Shown: positions 11,414 to 25,054 of the stretch, piece by piece
Position numbering within the stretch: the first letter of the stretch is position 1
Layout: every line of letters begins with the position of its first letter
DNA from: Puccinellia tenuiflora
Lineage: Eukaryota > Streptophyta > Magnoliopsida > Poales > Poaceae
DNA length: 64,000 nucleotides
Direction of reading: 5' to 3'
Assembly (NCBI GenBank): GCA_012064385.1
Contig: QRDG01000415.1
Span: forward strand, 775,032 to 839,031
The notes under the pieces: generated by a model
Told to the model about the DNA's origin: nothing
The model's input: the letters and a program-made list of their open reading frames with translations, nothing else
Databases searched by the model: none
Program-made: the position numbers and the translations under genes

Positions 11414-14400
11414 TGTAACATCCCAAAACTTTGGAATGTTATAAAAATCACAAAATTCTAAAACTTTTGTTATTAGATAAATGAAAGCCTCCAAATATGA
11501 AGAAAACCTTTTATAAAAGATTTTTTTTGACATCTTCAAAGATATTTTATTCTAAGTATAATTTTACCTCCTATTTTCAAGTTTTAAAGTTTTGGAAATA
11601 AAATATTCATTTGGGATTATTTTATATAGCCCAAGATTAATGGGTAATTTTTTTAAAAGGATTTATCAAACTACGTTTTAATAAAAAGATTTCTCCTAAA
11701 TTATTTTATTATGAAAATGATTTTATCATGTTTTATATTTAATATTATTACTCATAATATTTTCTGGATTTTAAATGATTTGAAAGGATATTATAAAACC
11801 CCTATTTCATAAAATGACATAAAGGTATCAAATAGGCCTTTATAAATTATTTGAATTTATTTCAAAATTAAATGTTTTGGAAAAGGTTACAAAGTATTCA
11901 AAATAATTATTTTGGTTTTTACAAATTTATTCGACTTGATTTGGAGGCCTAAATCAAAAGTTATAAAAGAAAACAGAAAAGGAAAAAGAGAAGAACAAAA
12001 AAAAAGAGGAACCAAACCCAACTCGGGCCGGCCCAGACAGGAGGCAGCCACCACAGCCCACTTCCTTTTTCCCCTATTGTTTTTTTTCTTCTTGTGGGCG
12101 GAATTTGCAAGCCCATTAGGTCCAGACGACCGAGTCGGTCATCTTCTCCTGGAATACGAACAGAAGCTGCACGTCAGTTACAGCTCCATGGCTTCTCCCC
12201 TTCTCCCTTTGATCCTAGGCAGTTTACTCCATCAATTTCAGTTCCGTTCGTTGCTATACGGAGCCCTCGACCACCTCCTCCGTTTCCCTTTGGTCGCCCC
12301 TCCGATTGTGCCGCCAGTCCAGCGAATTTGGTCGCTGGAGTTGACCTTGCCACCGCCGTTTCGAGGACGTGTCCGATGCCATCGAAGGTCCCCGCCACCT
12401 CTGTTTGGTCTTCTCCTCTTCCCCTTGTCTTGGCGCACGTCCTCATGTGCTTGTCCAATTTTTCTTCCGCAGCTCCATCATTGAGATCTAGCCCGACCGA
12501 AACTCGCCGGTGAGAGCGACGACCCCAGGTCTTCAGCCGCACCCTGCCGCCACTCGAGGACGAGATCGACTAGGCCGCAGACCCCATCGTTTCTGTCCCG
12601 CTGAGACGCGCCTCTTCATCACCTCTCCCGAGCAGAAGGATCACCGGAGCGCCGTAGCCATCCACAAGCGAGTCGCTCCTCTTCTTGTGCACGAGCACGT
12701 ACGATACACCCATGGCTCCACTTCTTTTTCTCCTGATTCCAATCAGTCTAGAAATCCTTTGCCTTCACCTCCAACACGAAATAAGTTCATATATTGTGAC
12801 GATTCCATTCAGGGAATTACTTTTCCAATTTGATGTCTTGTTTGTCCGATCCCACCTCGTGATCCAAATGCCACCGTTTGATATTCATCTCTTGATCTCC
12901 TTCTTCATGCTGTATTAAGACAACTCAATCACGTCACTTCGTGCTATTTGCTCTCCTCCCTGATTTCTGTTCATAAAGTTTCTTCAGAAAAGACCTCTAC
13001 TGCCCGTGCCATCGACATCTCGTGCAAGATCTTGGTGAGTTCATCGGATAGGTACGTTGCGTACTTTCAACGTTCCTCAATTACGTTTACTAACGATCTC
13101 TCCTAATGACCTACTATGTCCAGGACATGGTCGTGTTCAATCCTAAGTCTTTGGCCGCATGAACTTCTAACCATGTCATCAATTGTAGATATAGTTATGA
13201 CATCGTCATTTTTTTTGAACCTGATTGATGATATTTGTTCGCGTCACTATGTGCCACTCATCCCGCCCTATCATTCGTGTTCAGAAATATTTCCACGAGG
13301 AGCCCTCTATAAGCCGTACCAAATATGTCCAACATCAGTCCCAAAATCGAGTTCATCGTCGTATCTTGTTCCCCGCAGTGTCCACCTCATTAATTCCTTA
13401 CACCAGAAGATTCCCCTCATCAAGGCCTACCCCCAGGACATGGTGGTGCATCTTCTTGTTTCGGTTTATCGCACCGTCGTTGAAGTCCTACCGTCCACGA
13501 CGCCGAAGGCAGCCACGAGAGCATGTGCGCACCTGCCGCCTACAACAACCACGTCACAGCGTCCGCCTCGTCCTTGTGCACCCCTATCTCGACTACATCG
13601 ACTACTTCCCGAAGATCATGCGTGATAATCTCCGTCTACATCGTGTTCCTTGGGTGTCTCCTCATCTACAACGATACTCGTTTCCGTTGGTGAGCCATTT
13701 CGTTCTCATGCTGACCATATCTATTTCTATCAATGTTTTATATCATGTCATCTTATATAGGTGTAGACAATGGAGTATATCTCAATCTTAATCTTAGGGG
13801 TTCTTTTCCTATCATTAGAGTTAAACGACTTGATATTTATCACTATCGTTCGATGGTATTCACAAAATATCTATCTAATTGCTCTCGTAGAACCACATCA
13901 TGTCCCATCAACCAATGCCATCCAATGACCTCATGCCATTCAATCTTATTGAGTTAGCTTGGATTATTCGAAGTACAAATGAGTCATTTGAGTAATCCAA
14001 TACATCATTAGTTCATATCAAGCATATGTGTAACTTGTACTATTTTAATAAGTGTTGTCACACTCTATTTAATAGTATTGTAGTTGCACAATTTGGGACT
14101 CATGTAATTCTATTCACATGGGCCATTCTAAATTCTATCTATCTTTTGTGTAGCATGTCAATTCTTTCCAATATATCTCTATGGCCCATTTCTTTCTAAT
14201 TATTTGACTCGATGACTATGTCATCCAACACCTCAATGCCATATCTCGCAAGCCATCCTCAAGCCCTAATATTTATTGCCTAATGATCTTTAAGATCGAA
14301 AAGACTAAAATAAAAAGAATTAATAAATCTTCCTGTTGTTTGCATTGCTTTTTATGTTGCTATGAATGGTGTGTTTATGTTGTGCTATCCTTTTGACTTA

Positions 14401-15747
14401 TAGATTGAACGGAGAGCTATGAGCTATGTTGAAAAAGAGTGTGTGAGCAACGACAAGTTCCAAAAGGCAAGTGTATACACTCATGAAGGACCTATTATTT
14501 TCTTAATTGCATTATAGATTATTTTAGTAGTATGCATGATAGGTTTACTATTGTTTTAATTATGCTATGCAAGCCTGTTAGATCTTTCTTGTTGACTAGG
14601 TACCTACATTAATTTAGTAGAAATGCTTGCTGCAATTGTGAAGATTTTGATGTAGTAAGTTAAGTGAAAACTCTACTAAATTAATGAATCACCTGGGTGG
14701 ATTTGGTTTGTTGAGGTGTGCGAAGTTGAGTGGCTACTCAGGGCCATTTTCTTGTGGTCTAACCTGAGTATGTGCACTTGTGGATGGCCACCCAGGGTAT
14801 TGAGATTCGATGTCACTCCATGTTTAGTTGCTTCCAGTGCAGCCACTAGTCATATGGGCTCTGTCTTGATTAAGTAAGTTGAGTGGACCTGACAGGACGA
14901 ACAAGCAGATGTAGGGGATGTAGGTGGGTATTGTTCGGACGTTTGTATGGGAAAGCTCTTCTGAAAGATCTCGTCTTGGTCTTCTCCTTTCCTTTTCACT
15001 AAATGAGGGTCAAGGATGGAATGGGTTGATCGAGTCTAGTGGGGAAAGTGCCACAAACTCTCGAGAGTAATAAAACTAAGATCTTAGCCGTGTCCCCGGT
15101 TATGGACAATTTTGAGTAACTAAGCAGGGTTGTTGTCGGAGGATCTCTTCATTCCAATTTCAGAATAAAATTTTGATGGGTGAACATGGGTATATGAGAC
15201 CTTGGATGCGTTCCATGGGAGTGTCTCATAATCTTTTGAGAAAGAAATGTTTTATGAAAAGTAGGACAAAATTTGCTTTACGCAATAGCCTTGAACTCCA
15301 CCGGCCAAATAAGCATGTAGTATTAGTCTTGCCATTTTATAATCCACCATAGTATTCACTTGCCGGCCTGTTACAAGGTTTTTGACCCAAATTCCCTGGG
15401 CTGCAACGTTAAATGTTGCAGGCTACTACGACGATGAGTGAGACGTGTCTTCGAGCTTACAACCAACATGATCGCCAGTGGCTCATGGAGATGAAGGAGC
15501 TCTGTGCTATTATATTGCTGCGTGTTGAACTCTGAATAAATTGTTGAACTCTTTACTCTTTTAAAGCTAGCTTCGGCTATGCAAAGTTGTAAGGAATTAT
15601 TTTACTCCTGGATCATTCGAATCGTGTTTTAATAATATTTGACATTGATGCATGATATTACATCTTTTGTGAGTTGCTATCCATACTCGATCCAGGGAAT
15701 AGCATATTTCACAATGTGGCCTTGCTTTTCTAAGCGAGGGCGCCACA
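11414..15747 (+). repeat. 3' LTR of the LARD-like element
   Basis: 4334 bp, TGTAACATCCC to GGCGCCACA. It includes a GC-rich leader-like part (about 12020-12700) that is absent or strongly diverged in the 5' LTR. It ends exactly at the terminal CA and abuts a truncated Angela LTR. Confidence 0.75.
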
Positions 15748-16615
15748 CCTAGCTACATCGGAGCGTTAAGTGTGTGACCCTACGGGTTCGAGAACATGCA
15801 GACATGATCATATCAATAATCAATAGCGGGACCGGGATGCCCATATTGACTCCTACATATTCAACGAAGTTCCTTATCGATTGAACCACGATGCCGGAGA
15901 TTCTTAATCTCATATACGATTCCCTTTGTCTCACCGATATTCAATTTGCCCGAGACTTGATCGTCGATATCTCCATATCTGGTTCAATCTCGTTACCTGG
16001 CAAATTCTCTTTACTCGTCCATAATATAGGATCTCCATGATTAACACTTAATCACATGGTTGCAACCTTTCTTGATGCTATATTACCGAGAGGGCCCAGA
16101 GATATCTTTTCCGTCACAAGGAAGGACAAATCCCAGTCTTGATTCATGTCACCCAACAAATACCATCGGAGATACCTGAAAGCCACCTTTATAATCACCC
16201 AGTTACGAAGTGACGTTTGATGTCCACAAAGTATTCCTCCGGTAAACGGGAGTGACATAATCTCATGGTCTAAGGAAACTATACTTGGCATACTAAAAGT
16301 GTTGGCAATGAAACTGTGTGACACGATCAATTGCAACTCTTTATTATTTGGGTCTTGTCCATCACATCATTACTCCTAATGATATAACTCCGTTATCAAG
16401 TGACTGTAACAAGTCCATGGTTAGGAAACTCTAACCATCTCTTGACTAACGAACTAGTCCGGTAGAGGCTTACTAGGGACACCTGGTGTTTATATTCCAC
16501 ACATGTATTATGTTTCCGGTTAATACAATTATAGCATGGATAATAAACTATTATCATAAACATGAATATGCTAATAAACCATTTTTATTATTGCCTCTAG
16601 GGCATATTCCCAACA
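15748..16615 (-). repeat. Angela-type 3' LTR, truncated
   Basis: Matches 22331-23195 with about five differences. Roughly the second half of the LTR is lost, cut at the junction with the LARD-like LTR at 15747/15748. Confidence 0.85.
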
Positions 16616-19600
16616 GTCTCGCACTTGCACTAGAGTCAATAATCTAGTTTACATTTTCTCGATCCAACACTCATGGTGTCTAACACTCATGGAGTCTCAG
16701 TGCTGATCATGTTTGCTCGTGGAAGAGGTTCTGTCCGTGCTCTGTACTATACAGTTCTTTATGTTCTTTGCAAAACGTCAATGTCACCTAATTTGACATT
16801 ACTTTATCATCTCATGATAAACCCGTTATCATCACATGATAATTCACATCATCACATGATGAATATAATATATTTGGTTAAAGAGTGAGATTTTCGTTTC
16901 CCTTTTATGCCTACATGACGTATGATCAGTCAAGAGGACTTTCACATAGCATGTGCACCGGAACTCACTCAGTCTTGAAACAAAATTTCTCAAACCATAA
17001 TATTATATCTTTTAATCCTTGAATTAATCATATACTCCTATATGTTGTAGACTCACAAATCGACAGTGCAATCATGTCACTTCGATATTTTCGATCATGC
17101 TTTCGCTGCGCTTCTGCCTTTATGAGATTTCCAATCTAGTTTGGTTTTATGACTTCAACCAAGTCTACCAATCTCTAGATTCTATTATCTCAACTCCATA
17201 GAAAAATGACTCCTCATTTAACATGTTCTTCTAACCAAGAACTTGGGTCACATATCGTCAAATACAAACACATGGTTCTTATATGTTTAGTCCTATGAAC
17301 GATTCATAGCGAATTCTAACATATCCTCCAACCATCATTTTGTACTGAGTTATCAACTCAATGTTTCACCTATTTCTCATAAGCAGATGAACCTTTCTTC
17401 TCTTGTTTTATTTTGAACTCCTTCAAAATCTTACTTAGGTTAAACATCCTGACATAATGCTTATCAAACATATCTATCCTCCATAGATACATCCATCTCC
17501 ATGGATATTTGACATTTCAAACTAACTTCACAAGTTATACGTTGGTTCCTGACTCATTTACAACATTTATGAAATCTCCATTTCACTCAAACAAGATGTT
17601 GTAAACTCCCACTCAAATATACACCATACACATATTAAATTGCGAAACCACTTTGGCTCCCACTCAGAAATATGTTATCATTATATTTGACCATGATTTA
17701 ACTAGCTCCCACTCAAACATATGTCACCACATATTTTGATCTTGGAAAATAGTTTCTGCTCTAACTTAATATATGTCACCACATATTTTAATTAGATCAC
17801 ACTCGTGTATTTTCTCGATATTTTGGACACCTCCAAAATTCTTAATTAACTATTAATATCGAGAACTCTTTCTACGAATGCTAGTACTTTGCTAGCATAA
17901 ATCTTTTTGACCTTAAGCACAACTACACCATGTAGTTAACAACATTTGAATATGTTAAAGAGCTTTACCTCTTGTGCTTTTGTCCAGTAAGTTTTATTTA
18001 TTCCTTACAAACCCTTTTGAAGAATAAATATGTGAAACAACGCTTTCACAAAATCAAGTAACAATTACTTTGTGATTTAAACTTAACATAGGATGACTCT
18101 CAGTCATTTTCGTATTTAAAGTTTCTATTTCTTCTTTGTAGTTTCGTTGGTATGTCTTGTTTCTGAAACATGACAAGTAAATCATGAATATTATTTTGTA
18201 ACCTGACAAAATTTTATATTCTTGAATCCTACTTTTCTTTAGACAAGCTAAATCGAAATTCAATGATCACCATCATCAATTCCTTTATGTGTCAAGTTTT
18301 AACCAACATAGCACTTTACATATGTGCCACTTGATACATAAACAAGCAAGGTTTTAGCTTTTCCATTCCATCAATTCTTTTATCAATGAAACCTTTTCAC
18401 GATGAATCCACTAAAACATTTAACACAATCAACAATTGATTTGTCCCTTTTAGTCTCTCATTGTGGAATCTCTATTCATAGTCACATATGAATATACTAC
18501 AAACTTTATTTGCAATAGTTTCTAATTATCTCATAATTAATGAAACCACTGTTTCACATAACTCATATGCGAAATGCAAATCATTAAATAGATCCTTATT
18601 TCTAAACAGAGTGTTTATCAAATAAATCTAAATGCTATTATCAAACCCCCGAAATAAAACCCATCTTTGAGACCACACAATATCAAATAGTGTGTGATTA
18701 CAATATCTTAGGACATATCAAACTCCTTTGAAATATTCTAAACATTGTAATTTGTGATAACACTTGTCACAAGTCCACATACTAACATATAACTCAAATA
18801 TTTTGTCTCTTTTGATCAAATCATAAAGACTCAATTTTCTTGTTAACTTAATATCCTAAACTCCAGAAATTTATTTGATCTCATCAAATATCATAACTTG
18901 AACAAATACATCTATTTACTCATATCATTTATGATGGAGCGCACAAAATAATGACAGCTAACATTTGCTGAAAATACAACCAACACTTGTGTTTATCTTC
19001 GGCAACTCATGACACACTTCCAAAGGGTGGCATTTTTAGTCATACTCCTTCAACAAGGCGCATTGATAAAACATCAAAATGTTTATTCAATCTTTAGCAC
19101 GACTAAAACAATTGTCATTATTAAGTTTTGGATATTTTAGTATGTCTTTTATTTTATAAATGTTCAACCAATTTATCATCTAGATTATAATAAGAATAAT
19201 ACACTTATAATCGAAACTTGTGATTTCCAAAAAGGATCATTCATGAAAATAGAACAACCATTGTCTTTAACATGAATAACCGTCTCACATAAGCAAGACA
19301 CACTAATTAAAATCACACTTAATTCGATTACAAAACTTATTCAAATCCTTTAATCCAAATGATAAATGTAGAGACAGATCGTTGCCAGCATCAACTCCTT
19401 GATTGCCACTATTGCACAACGTCTTCCCATATCCTTTATGCAAATCTCAAGCAGCAGGTTCTGTTTTCATAAAACAGAATGAGTATCAAATACTTATCGG
19501 AACTGCCACAATTGCAATTTGGACTTAAACACTTATAACATGTATATCAATATATACTTTCTGCCTTGTCAACTTCTCTTGCTATGGGTTCCACTTTGAC

Positions 19601-21417
19601 ATGATGCAGCCGAGACACAAACTCATAGAAAGTGATCAAATCCCTTCCTATGACATAGTCTCCGACATAATTCTTGAAGCTGGGGAGAAGCTAGCGTATC
19701 ACCCCATCTATCGCGAAACCGTCATTCATCTCGTGGTTCCAAACAAGCACTAGACGATGATGTATCTCATGCATTATCCTCAGGTGTTGTTCCAAGCAAG
19801 TGTTCTCTTCCATCTTGAGTGAAAGAAAACCGTTCAGACATTCAAACCTTACAATTCCAACTTGCGCTGAAAAACTATTTTTCAGTTCATCAACAATCTC
19901 CATTGTAATCAAGTTCTTGAATTGTCTACTTAGGTCAGAATTCATGAAGGTGCACATCATCCACTTGACTTTCAAGTAGGTGGTTCAAAACCACTCCATG
20001 TACTCTTCATAGCTTGCAGAAAAATTTGGGTTTATCTCCTATAGGTTCTTCTAACATGTAGAGCTCATCATTGGTGTGTAGGACTTCTTTCAGGACGCAG
20101 GTACTACTCAACAAATTTGACCCATCGAGACGCAGTTTTTTTTCAGCAACGAACAGACTACCGTAGTCAACCATGATCTACAAGGATTTTTGCAAAGACA
20201 TCTGGACTTTTGTTTATGATAATTTTAGTTCATCTTAATGAACTCCCACTAAACTCAACATCTCTCTGGTTGTTTAGTGACACACGATCCAAATCCACTA
20301 CACCACAACCGATCATCACGTGAGATGATGTAGCTTCAATGGTGAACATCACCATGTTGATCATATCATCCATATGACTCGTGTTTAACCTTTCGGTTCT
20401 TGTGTTCCGAGGCCATGTCTGTACATGCTAGGCTCGTCAAGGAAACCGTAGTATCTCCGCATGTGTAAACTGGCTTACACCCGTTGTATGTGAACGTTGA
20501 ATCTATCACACCCGATCATCACGTGGTGCTTCGAAACGAAGAACTTTGGCAACGGTGCATACTAGGGAAGAACACATCTTGATATTAACATGAGAGATCA
20601 CCTTATCATGCTACCGTCGCGATCACATCTAAGCATAACAATAAGGTGCATAAAAGGATTAACATCACATGCAATTCATAATTGTGATATGATATGGCCT
20701 TTCTTCTTGTGCTTTTGATCTCCATCTCCAAAGCACCGGCATGATCTCCATCACCGGCATGATCTCCATCATCGTGGCGCCATCACCATGGTTGTCCACC
20801 AACTATTGCAACTACAACTAATGCTACTCTTAGCAATAAAGTAAAGCAATTACATGGTGATTCAATGACACGCAGGTCACATAAATTAAAAGACAACCAT
20901 ATGGCTCCTGCCGGTTGCCGTACTCGTCGACATGCAAGTCGCGAAAGATTACAAACATGATCATTGCATACATTATCACAAATCACATATTGGCCATACC
21001 ACATCACATGACCCCCTCTGCAAAAACAAGTTAGACGACCTCTACTTTGTTTATTCAATTTTTACGTGGCTTGGGTCAACGAGATAGAACCGTTCTAATC
21101 TACGCAAAACCACAACGGTGATATAGTAGTTGCTTATTTACTCATCCTTTTGAAAGGCCTTCCATTGAAAATTGCATCTTCACTAAAGCAAGAGAAACAT
21201 ACACCCGCCAGCCACTTATGCAAAACAAGTTGCATGTCAGTCGTGGAACCGGTCTCTCGTGCGTGGACGAGTAAGGTTGGTCCGGGCCGCTTCATCTCAC
21301 AATACCGCAAAGACGCAAAGTGCACGCGAGAAGGTAGCAACATAAAATATCAACGCCCACAACACTTGTGTTCTAATCGCACCAACATCTACGAATAGAT
21401 CTAGGCTCTGATACCAC
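16616..21417 (-). other. Internal region of the Angela-type element, mostly non-coding
   Basis: 4802 bp, strongly AT-rich and closed in all frames except short stretches. Short imperfect repeats of a GGCTCCCACTCAAA-like phrase occur at about 17600-17730. Apart from the gag remnant at 19691-19975 I recognise no domain. The copia pol motifs are absent, so the element must have depended on a helper. Confidence 0.7.
19691..19975 (-). pseudogene. Copia gag remnant
   Basis: A 94-codon open stretch resembling the middle of copia gag (UBN2-type). It includes an MNSDLSRQF-like phrase, an EIVDELK helix, and KMEENTCLEQHL followed by a MHEIHHRL helix. This order is typical of Angela/BARE gag. It is about a third of the expected length, and the flanking frames are closed on both sides. 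It lies about 1.4 kb downstream of the primer site, where gag is expected. Confidence 0.65.
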
Positions 21418-23195
21418 TGATGGGGTCGCAGCATAGAAAACAAAAATTTTCCTACGCAGCAAGCGGAATAAACCCCAAGGATCTAGATCTACTAGATGGA
21501 GGTAGCGAAGATGAGATCCAATCTCTTACCCTTGAAGATCAACAAACGCGTTTTGTCAGTGCAGGGGTTGGCTAGTCGATCCCCGTAACTAGACTCATCT
21601 AATCGCGTGGAGATGTATTTCCTCGAAGTCCAATCCGACGAAGTGCCACAAGGGGTAGCACCTCCGCGGTATCCACACGTACGGCTCGATGTAGATCTCC
21701 GCCTTCTTGATCCCGCAAGCAAGGTGGAGATGGCTAGATGGATCTCGGCACCACGACGGTTGTGGTGGCGTTGATGGTGGAGAAATTCCTGCAGGGCTTC
21801 GCCAAGCGACTTCAGGAGAGAGGAGGGAGAGGGAGAGGGAGGCCGGCGGCTAGGGTACCTGGGCGAAGCACACATAGGTGCGGCAGCCCTCCCCTGCCCC
21901 TCCTTTATATAGGAGGCCAGGGGGCTGCGCCCCACCCCCTCCTAGGGCCGGCGGCAAGGGGAGGCTTGCTTCCCAAGCAAGCCCCCTTAGGGTTAGGGTT
22001 GCCCCCTCCCCTCATGGGCCTTTAGCCCATGCCGCATGGGCCCCTTGGGGCTAGGTGGTGCGGCTGGCCCTAGGCCAGTCCACCACTCCTATATCCCATG
22101 TGGGCCCCATACTCCTATGGGCCCCACTTCTAGACTCCTCTAGAACCTTCTAGAATATTCCGGAACCCTTCCAGAAAATCCCGGAACTTTTCCGATACCT
22201 CCGGAAACCACTTTCCTTATATGAATCTTATTCTCCGGACCACTCCGGAACTCCTCGTGACGTCCGGGATCCCATCCGAGACTCCGAATCACCATTCGTT
22301 CATTCCATCAATTATCTCATCGCTAACCCTAGCTACATCGGAGCGTTAAGTGTGTGACCCTACGGATTCGAGAACATGCAGACATGATCATATCAATAAT
22401 CAATAGCGGGACCGGGATGCCCATATTGACTCCTACATATTCAACGAAGTTCCTTATCGATTGAACCACGATGCCAGAGATTCTTAATCTCATATACGAT
22501 TCCCTTTGTCTCACCGATATTCAATTTGCCCGAGACTTGATCGTCGATATCTCCATATCTGGTTCAATCTCGTTACCTGGCAAATTCTCTTTACTCGTCC
22601 ATAATATAGGATCTCCGTGATTAACACTTAATCACATGGTTGCAACCTTTCTTGATGCTATATTACCGAGAGGGCCCAGAGATATCTTTTCCGTCACAAG
22701 GAAGGACAAATCCCAGTCTTGATTCATGTCACCCAACAAATACCATCGGAGATACCTGAAAGCCACCTTTATAATCACCCAGTTACGAAGTGACGTTTGA
22801 TGTCCACAAAGTATTCCTTCGGTAAACGGGAGTGACATAATCTCATGGTCTAAGGAAACTATACTTGGCATACTAAAAGTGTTGGCAATGAAACTGTGTG
22901 ACACGATCAATTGCAACTCTTTATTATTTGGGTCTTGTCCATCACATCATTACTCCTAATGATATGACTCCGTTATCAAGTGACTGTAACAAGTCCATGG
23001 TTAGGAAACTCTAACCATCTCTTGACTAACGAACTAGTCCGGTAGAGGCTTACTAGGGACACCTGGTGTTTATATTCCACACATGTATTATGTTTCCGGT
23101 TAATACAATTATAGCATGGATAATAAACTATTATCATAAACATGAATATGCTAATAAACCATTTTTATTATTGCCTCTAGGGCATATTCCCAACA
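21418..23195 (-). repeat. Angela-type 5' LTR
   Basis: Complete LTR of 1778 bp, TGTTGG to CCATCA on the minus strand. The leader part (21500-22100) is GC-rich. The last bases deviate from the usual CCAACA ending by a substitution. It adjoins the primer site on the left and CACTA transposase sequence on the right. Confidence 0.85.
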
Positions 23196-23196
23196 G

Positions 23197-25054
23197 GAGC
23201 GTAGCTGGCAGACCATTGAAACTGCCCTGCATGCATGTCGTCTCGTCCTTTATGACATTGCTGATCCTCCCGTGCTTCCGGTATATCTTTTGACTTCCCA
23301 TACAAGCCCAGGAAGTCTAGAATATTCACGCAAAGATTCTTCGTCAGGTGCATCACGTCGATTACAGAGCGGACCTCATGGACTTCCCAATATTCTAGCT
23401 CCCAAAATATAGATTTCTTCTTCCACATGGGTGCGTGTCCGTCAGCGTCATTCGGAACAGGTTGTCTGCCAGGACCCTTTCCAAAGATTACATTTAATTC
23501 CTTGAGCATACCAAATACATCATCACCAGTACGGGGGACAGGCTTTGTCCGGTTTTCCGCCTTGCCATTGAAATGCTTGTCTTTTTTCCTTAAGGGATGC
23601 CTGGGCAGAAGAAAATGATGATTGTACGGGTACACATTCTTTCTACATTTATCCAAATATATACTTTCAGTCTCATCTAAACAGTACGTGCATGCATTGC
23701 ATCCTTTGTTCGTCTGTCCTGAAATATTACTACGAGCAGGCAATCATTGATGGTTACGAACAGCAACGCTCGTAGGTCAAATTCCACCTGTTTGTGCTCA
23801 TCCCACACACGTACACATGGTTCGGCCCGCAACTGTAAAAGTTCATCAACTAATGTCCTTAGATACACATCAATGTCGTTGCCGGGTTGCTTCAGGCCTT
23901 GTATGAGCACTGACATCATAATAAACTTCCGCCTCATGCACAACCAAGGAGTAAGGTTGTAGATACATAGAGTCACGGGCCAGGTGCTATGACTGCAGCT
24001 CTGCTCCCCAAAAGGATTCATGCCATATGTACTTAGCCCAAATCATAAGTTCCTTGCGTCATCTGCAAAGTCCGGGAAGTGGACCATCAGCGGGGTGCCT
24101 CAACATCCCGTCTTTCTTACGGTCTTTCACGTGTCATCGCAACAACTTGGCATGCTCCTTGTTTCTGAACAAACGTTTCAACCGTGATATTATAGGAGCA
24201 TACCACATCACCTTGGAAGGAACCCTCTTCCTGGGTGGCTCGCCCTCAACATCACCAGGGTCATCTTTACTGATCTTATACCGCAATGCAGTGCATACCG
24301 GACATTTATCCATATTCTCATACTTCTCACCGCGGTAGATGATGCAGTCATTAGGGCATGCATGTATCTTCTGCACGTCTAATCCTAGAGGGCAGACAAG
24401 CTTCTTTGCTTCGTACGTACTGGCGGGCAATTCATTATTTCTTGGAAGCATCATCTTCATTAGTACCAGCAAATTTTCAAATCCCGAGTTAGTCACACCG
24501 GTCTCTGCCTTCCACTTCAGCAATTTCAGTGTGCTACCCAGCTTCTTCTGGCCATCTTCACAAGTTGGGTACAACAATTTGTTGTGGTCCTGTAACATCT
24601 GGTCGAACTGCAACCTTTCCTTTTCTGTGTTGCAGTCTCGCTTTGCATCAGAAATGACCCGACCAAGATCATCAGCGGGCTCATCTGGTGTCCGTTCTTC
24701 AACTCCTTCTTCTTCACTGTCTTCCATTGCGGTATCAGCGTATTCAGGGAACATAGATCGGTAGTTGTCATCATCATTCTCTTCTTCATCGCCGTCTTCC
24801 ATCATAACCCCTCTTTGTCCGTGCTTGGTCCAAACATTATAGCTGGACATGAAACCGGACCGAAGCAGGTGGCTCTGAATGACTCTTGAGGAAGTGTAAT
24901 CATTCTCATTACGACATTTAACACATGGACAAGACATAAAACCATCCCGCCACTTGTTCGCGTCGGCCACGATGATAAAAGAACGCACGCCTTCTCTGTA
25001 AGCGGCAGAGCGTCGGTCACCGTACATCCATGATGGCTCATCTGCATCATGCAA
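23197..25054 (-). pseudogene. CACTA tnp2-type transposase, broken
   Basis: The 306-codon 5' piece (25054-24134) begins with a transposase-associated domain: SWMYGDRR near residue 8, then a zinc-like CPCVKC motif and a YNVWTKHG segment. The tnp2 core follows, with CPLGLDVQKIHACPNDCIIYRG and CPVC motifs. Two further pieces in shifted frames (24021-23677 and 23743-23197) continue it with HSTWPVTLCIYNL, TNKGCNACTYCLDET and a DVMHLTKNLC motif. At least two frameshifts separate the pieces. The coding sequence ends after a QFQWSASYA phrase where the Angela LTR begins, so the DUF4218/DUF4216-type C-terminal part is lost. Not functional. Confidence 0.85.

Larger units (their letters stand above)
5615..15747 (+). 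mobile_element. LTR retrotransposon with 3.7-4.3 kb LTRs and no gag-pol (LARD-like)
   Basis: Two direct copies of an LTR starting TGTAACATCCCAAAAC and ending GGGCGCCACA (5615-9325 and 11414-15747) flank a 2.09 kb internal region. TGGTTGCAGAGC at 9329 matches the tRNA-iMet primer site TGGTATCAGAGC at 10 of 12 bases. A purine-rich AAGGGTGGTAG run precedes the 3' LTR, after the CTCGGGGACGAGAT motif common in Triticeae gypsy elements. Both place the element on the plus strand. No gag, RT or integrase is visible, so it fits a large retrotransposon derivative moved in trans. Bases flanking the LTRs (TATTG left, CCTAG right) do not match, so no target duplication remains. Confidence 0.75.
15748..23195 (-). 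mobile_element. BARE1/Angela-type copia retrotransposon, non-autonomous, 3' truncated
   Basis: On the minus strand the 5' LTR (23195 to 21418) opens TGTTGGGAATATGCCC, the diagnostic start of Triticeae Angela/BARE1 LTRs. It ends CCCATCA, one base from the primer site TGGTATCAGAGC (21405-21416). A 4.8 kb internal region follows, then GTGCAAGTGCGAGAC and the 3' LTR, of which only 868 bp remain (15748-16615). The 0.87 kb shared by the LTRs differs at about five positions, suggesting a recent insertion. The internal region has only a gag remnant; I see no protease, integrase or RT motif. It lies inside the transposase of a CACTA element (junction at 23196, putative duplication GGAGC). The other half of that CACTA element is missing. 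Confidence 0.85.
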
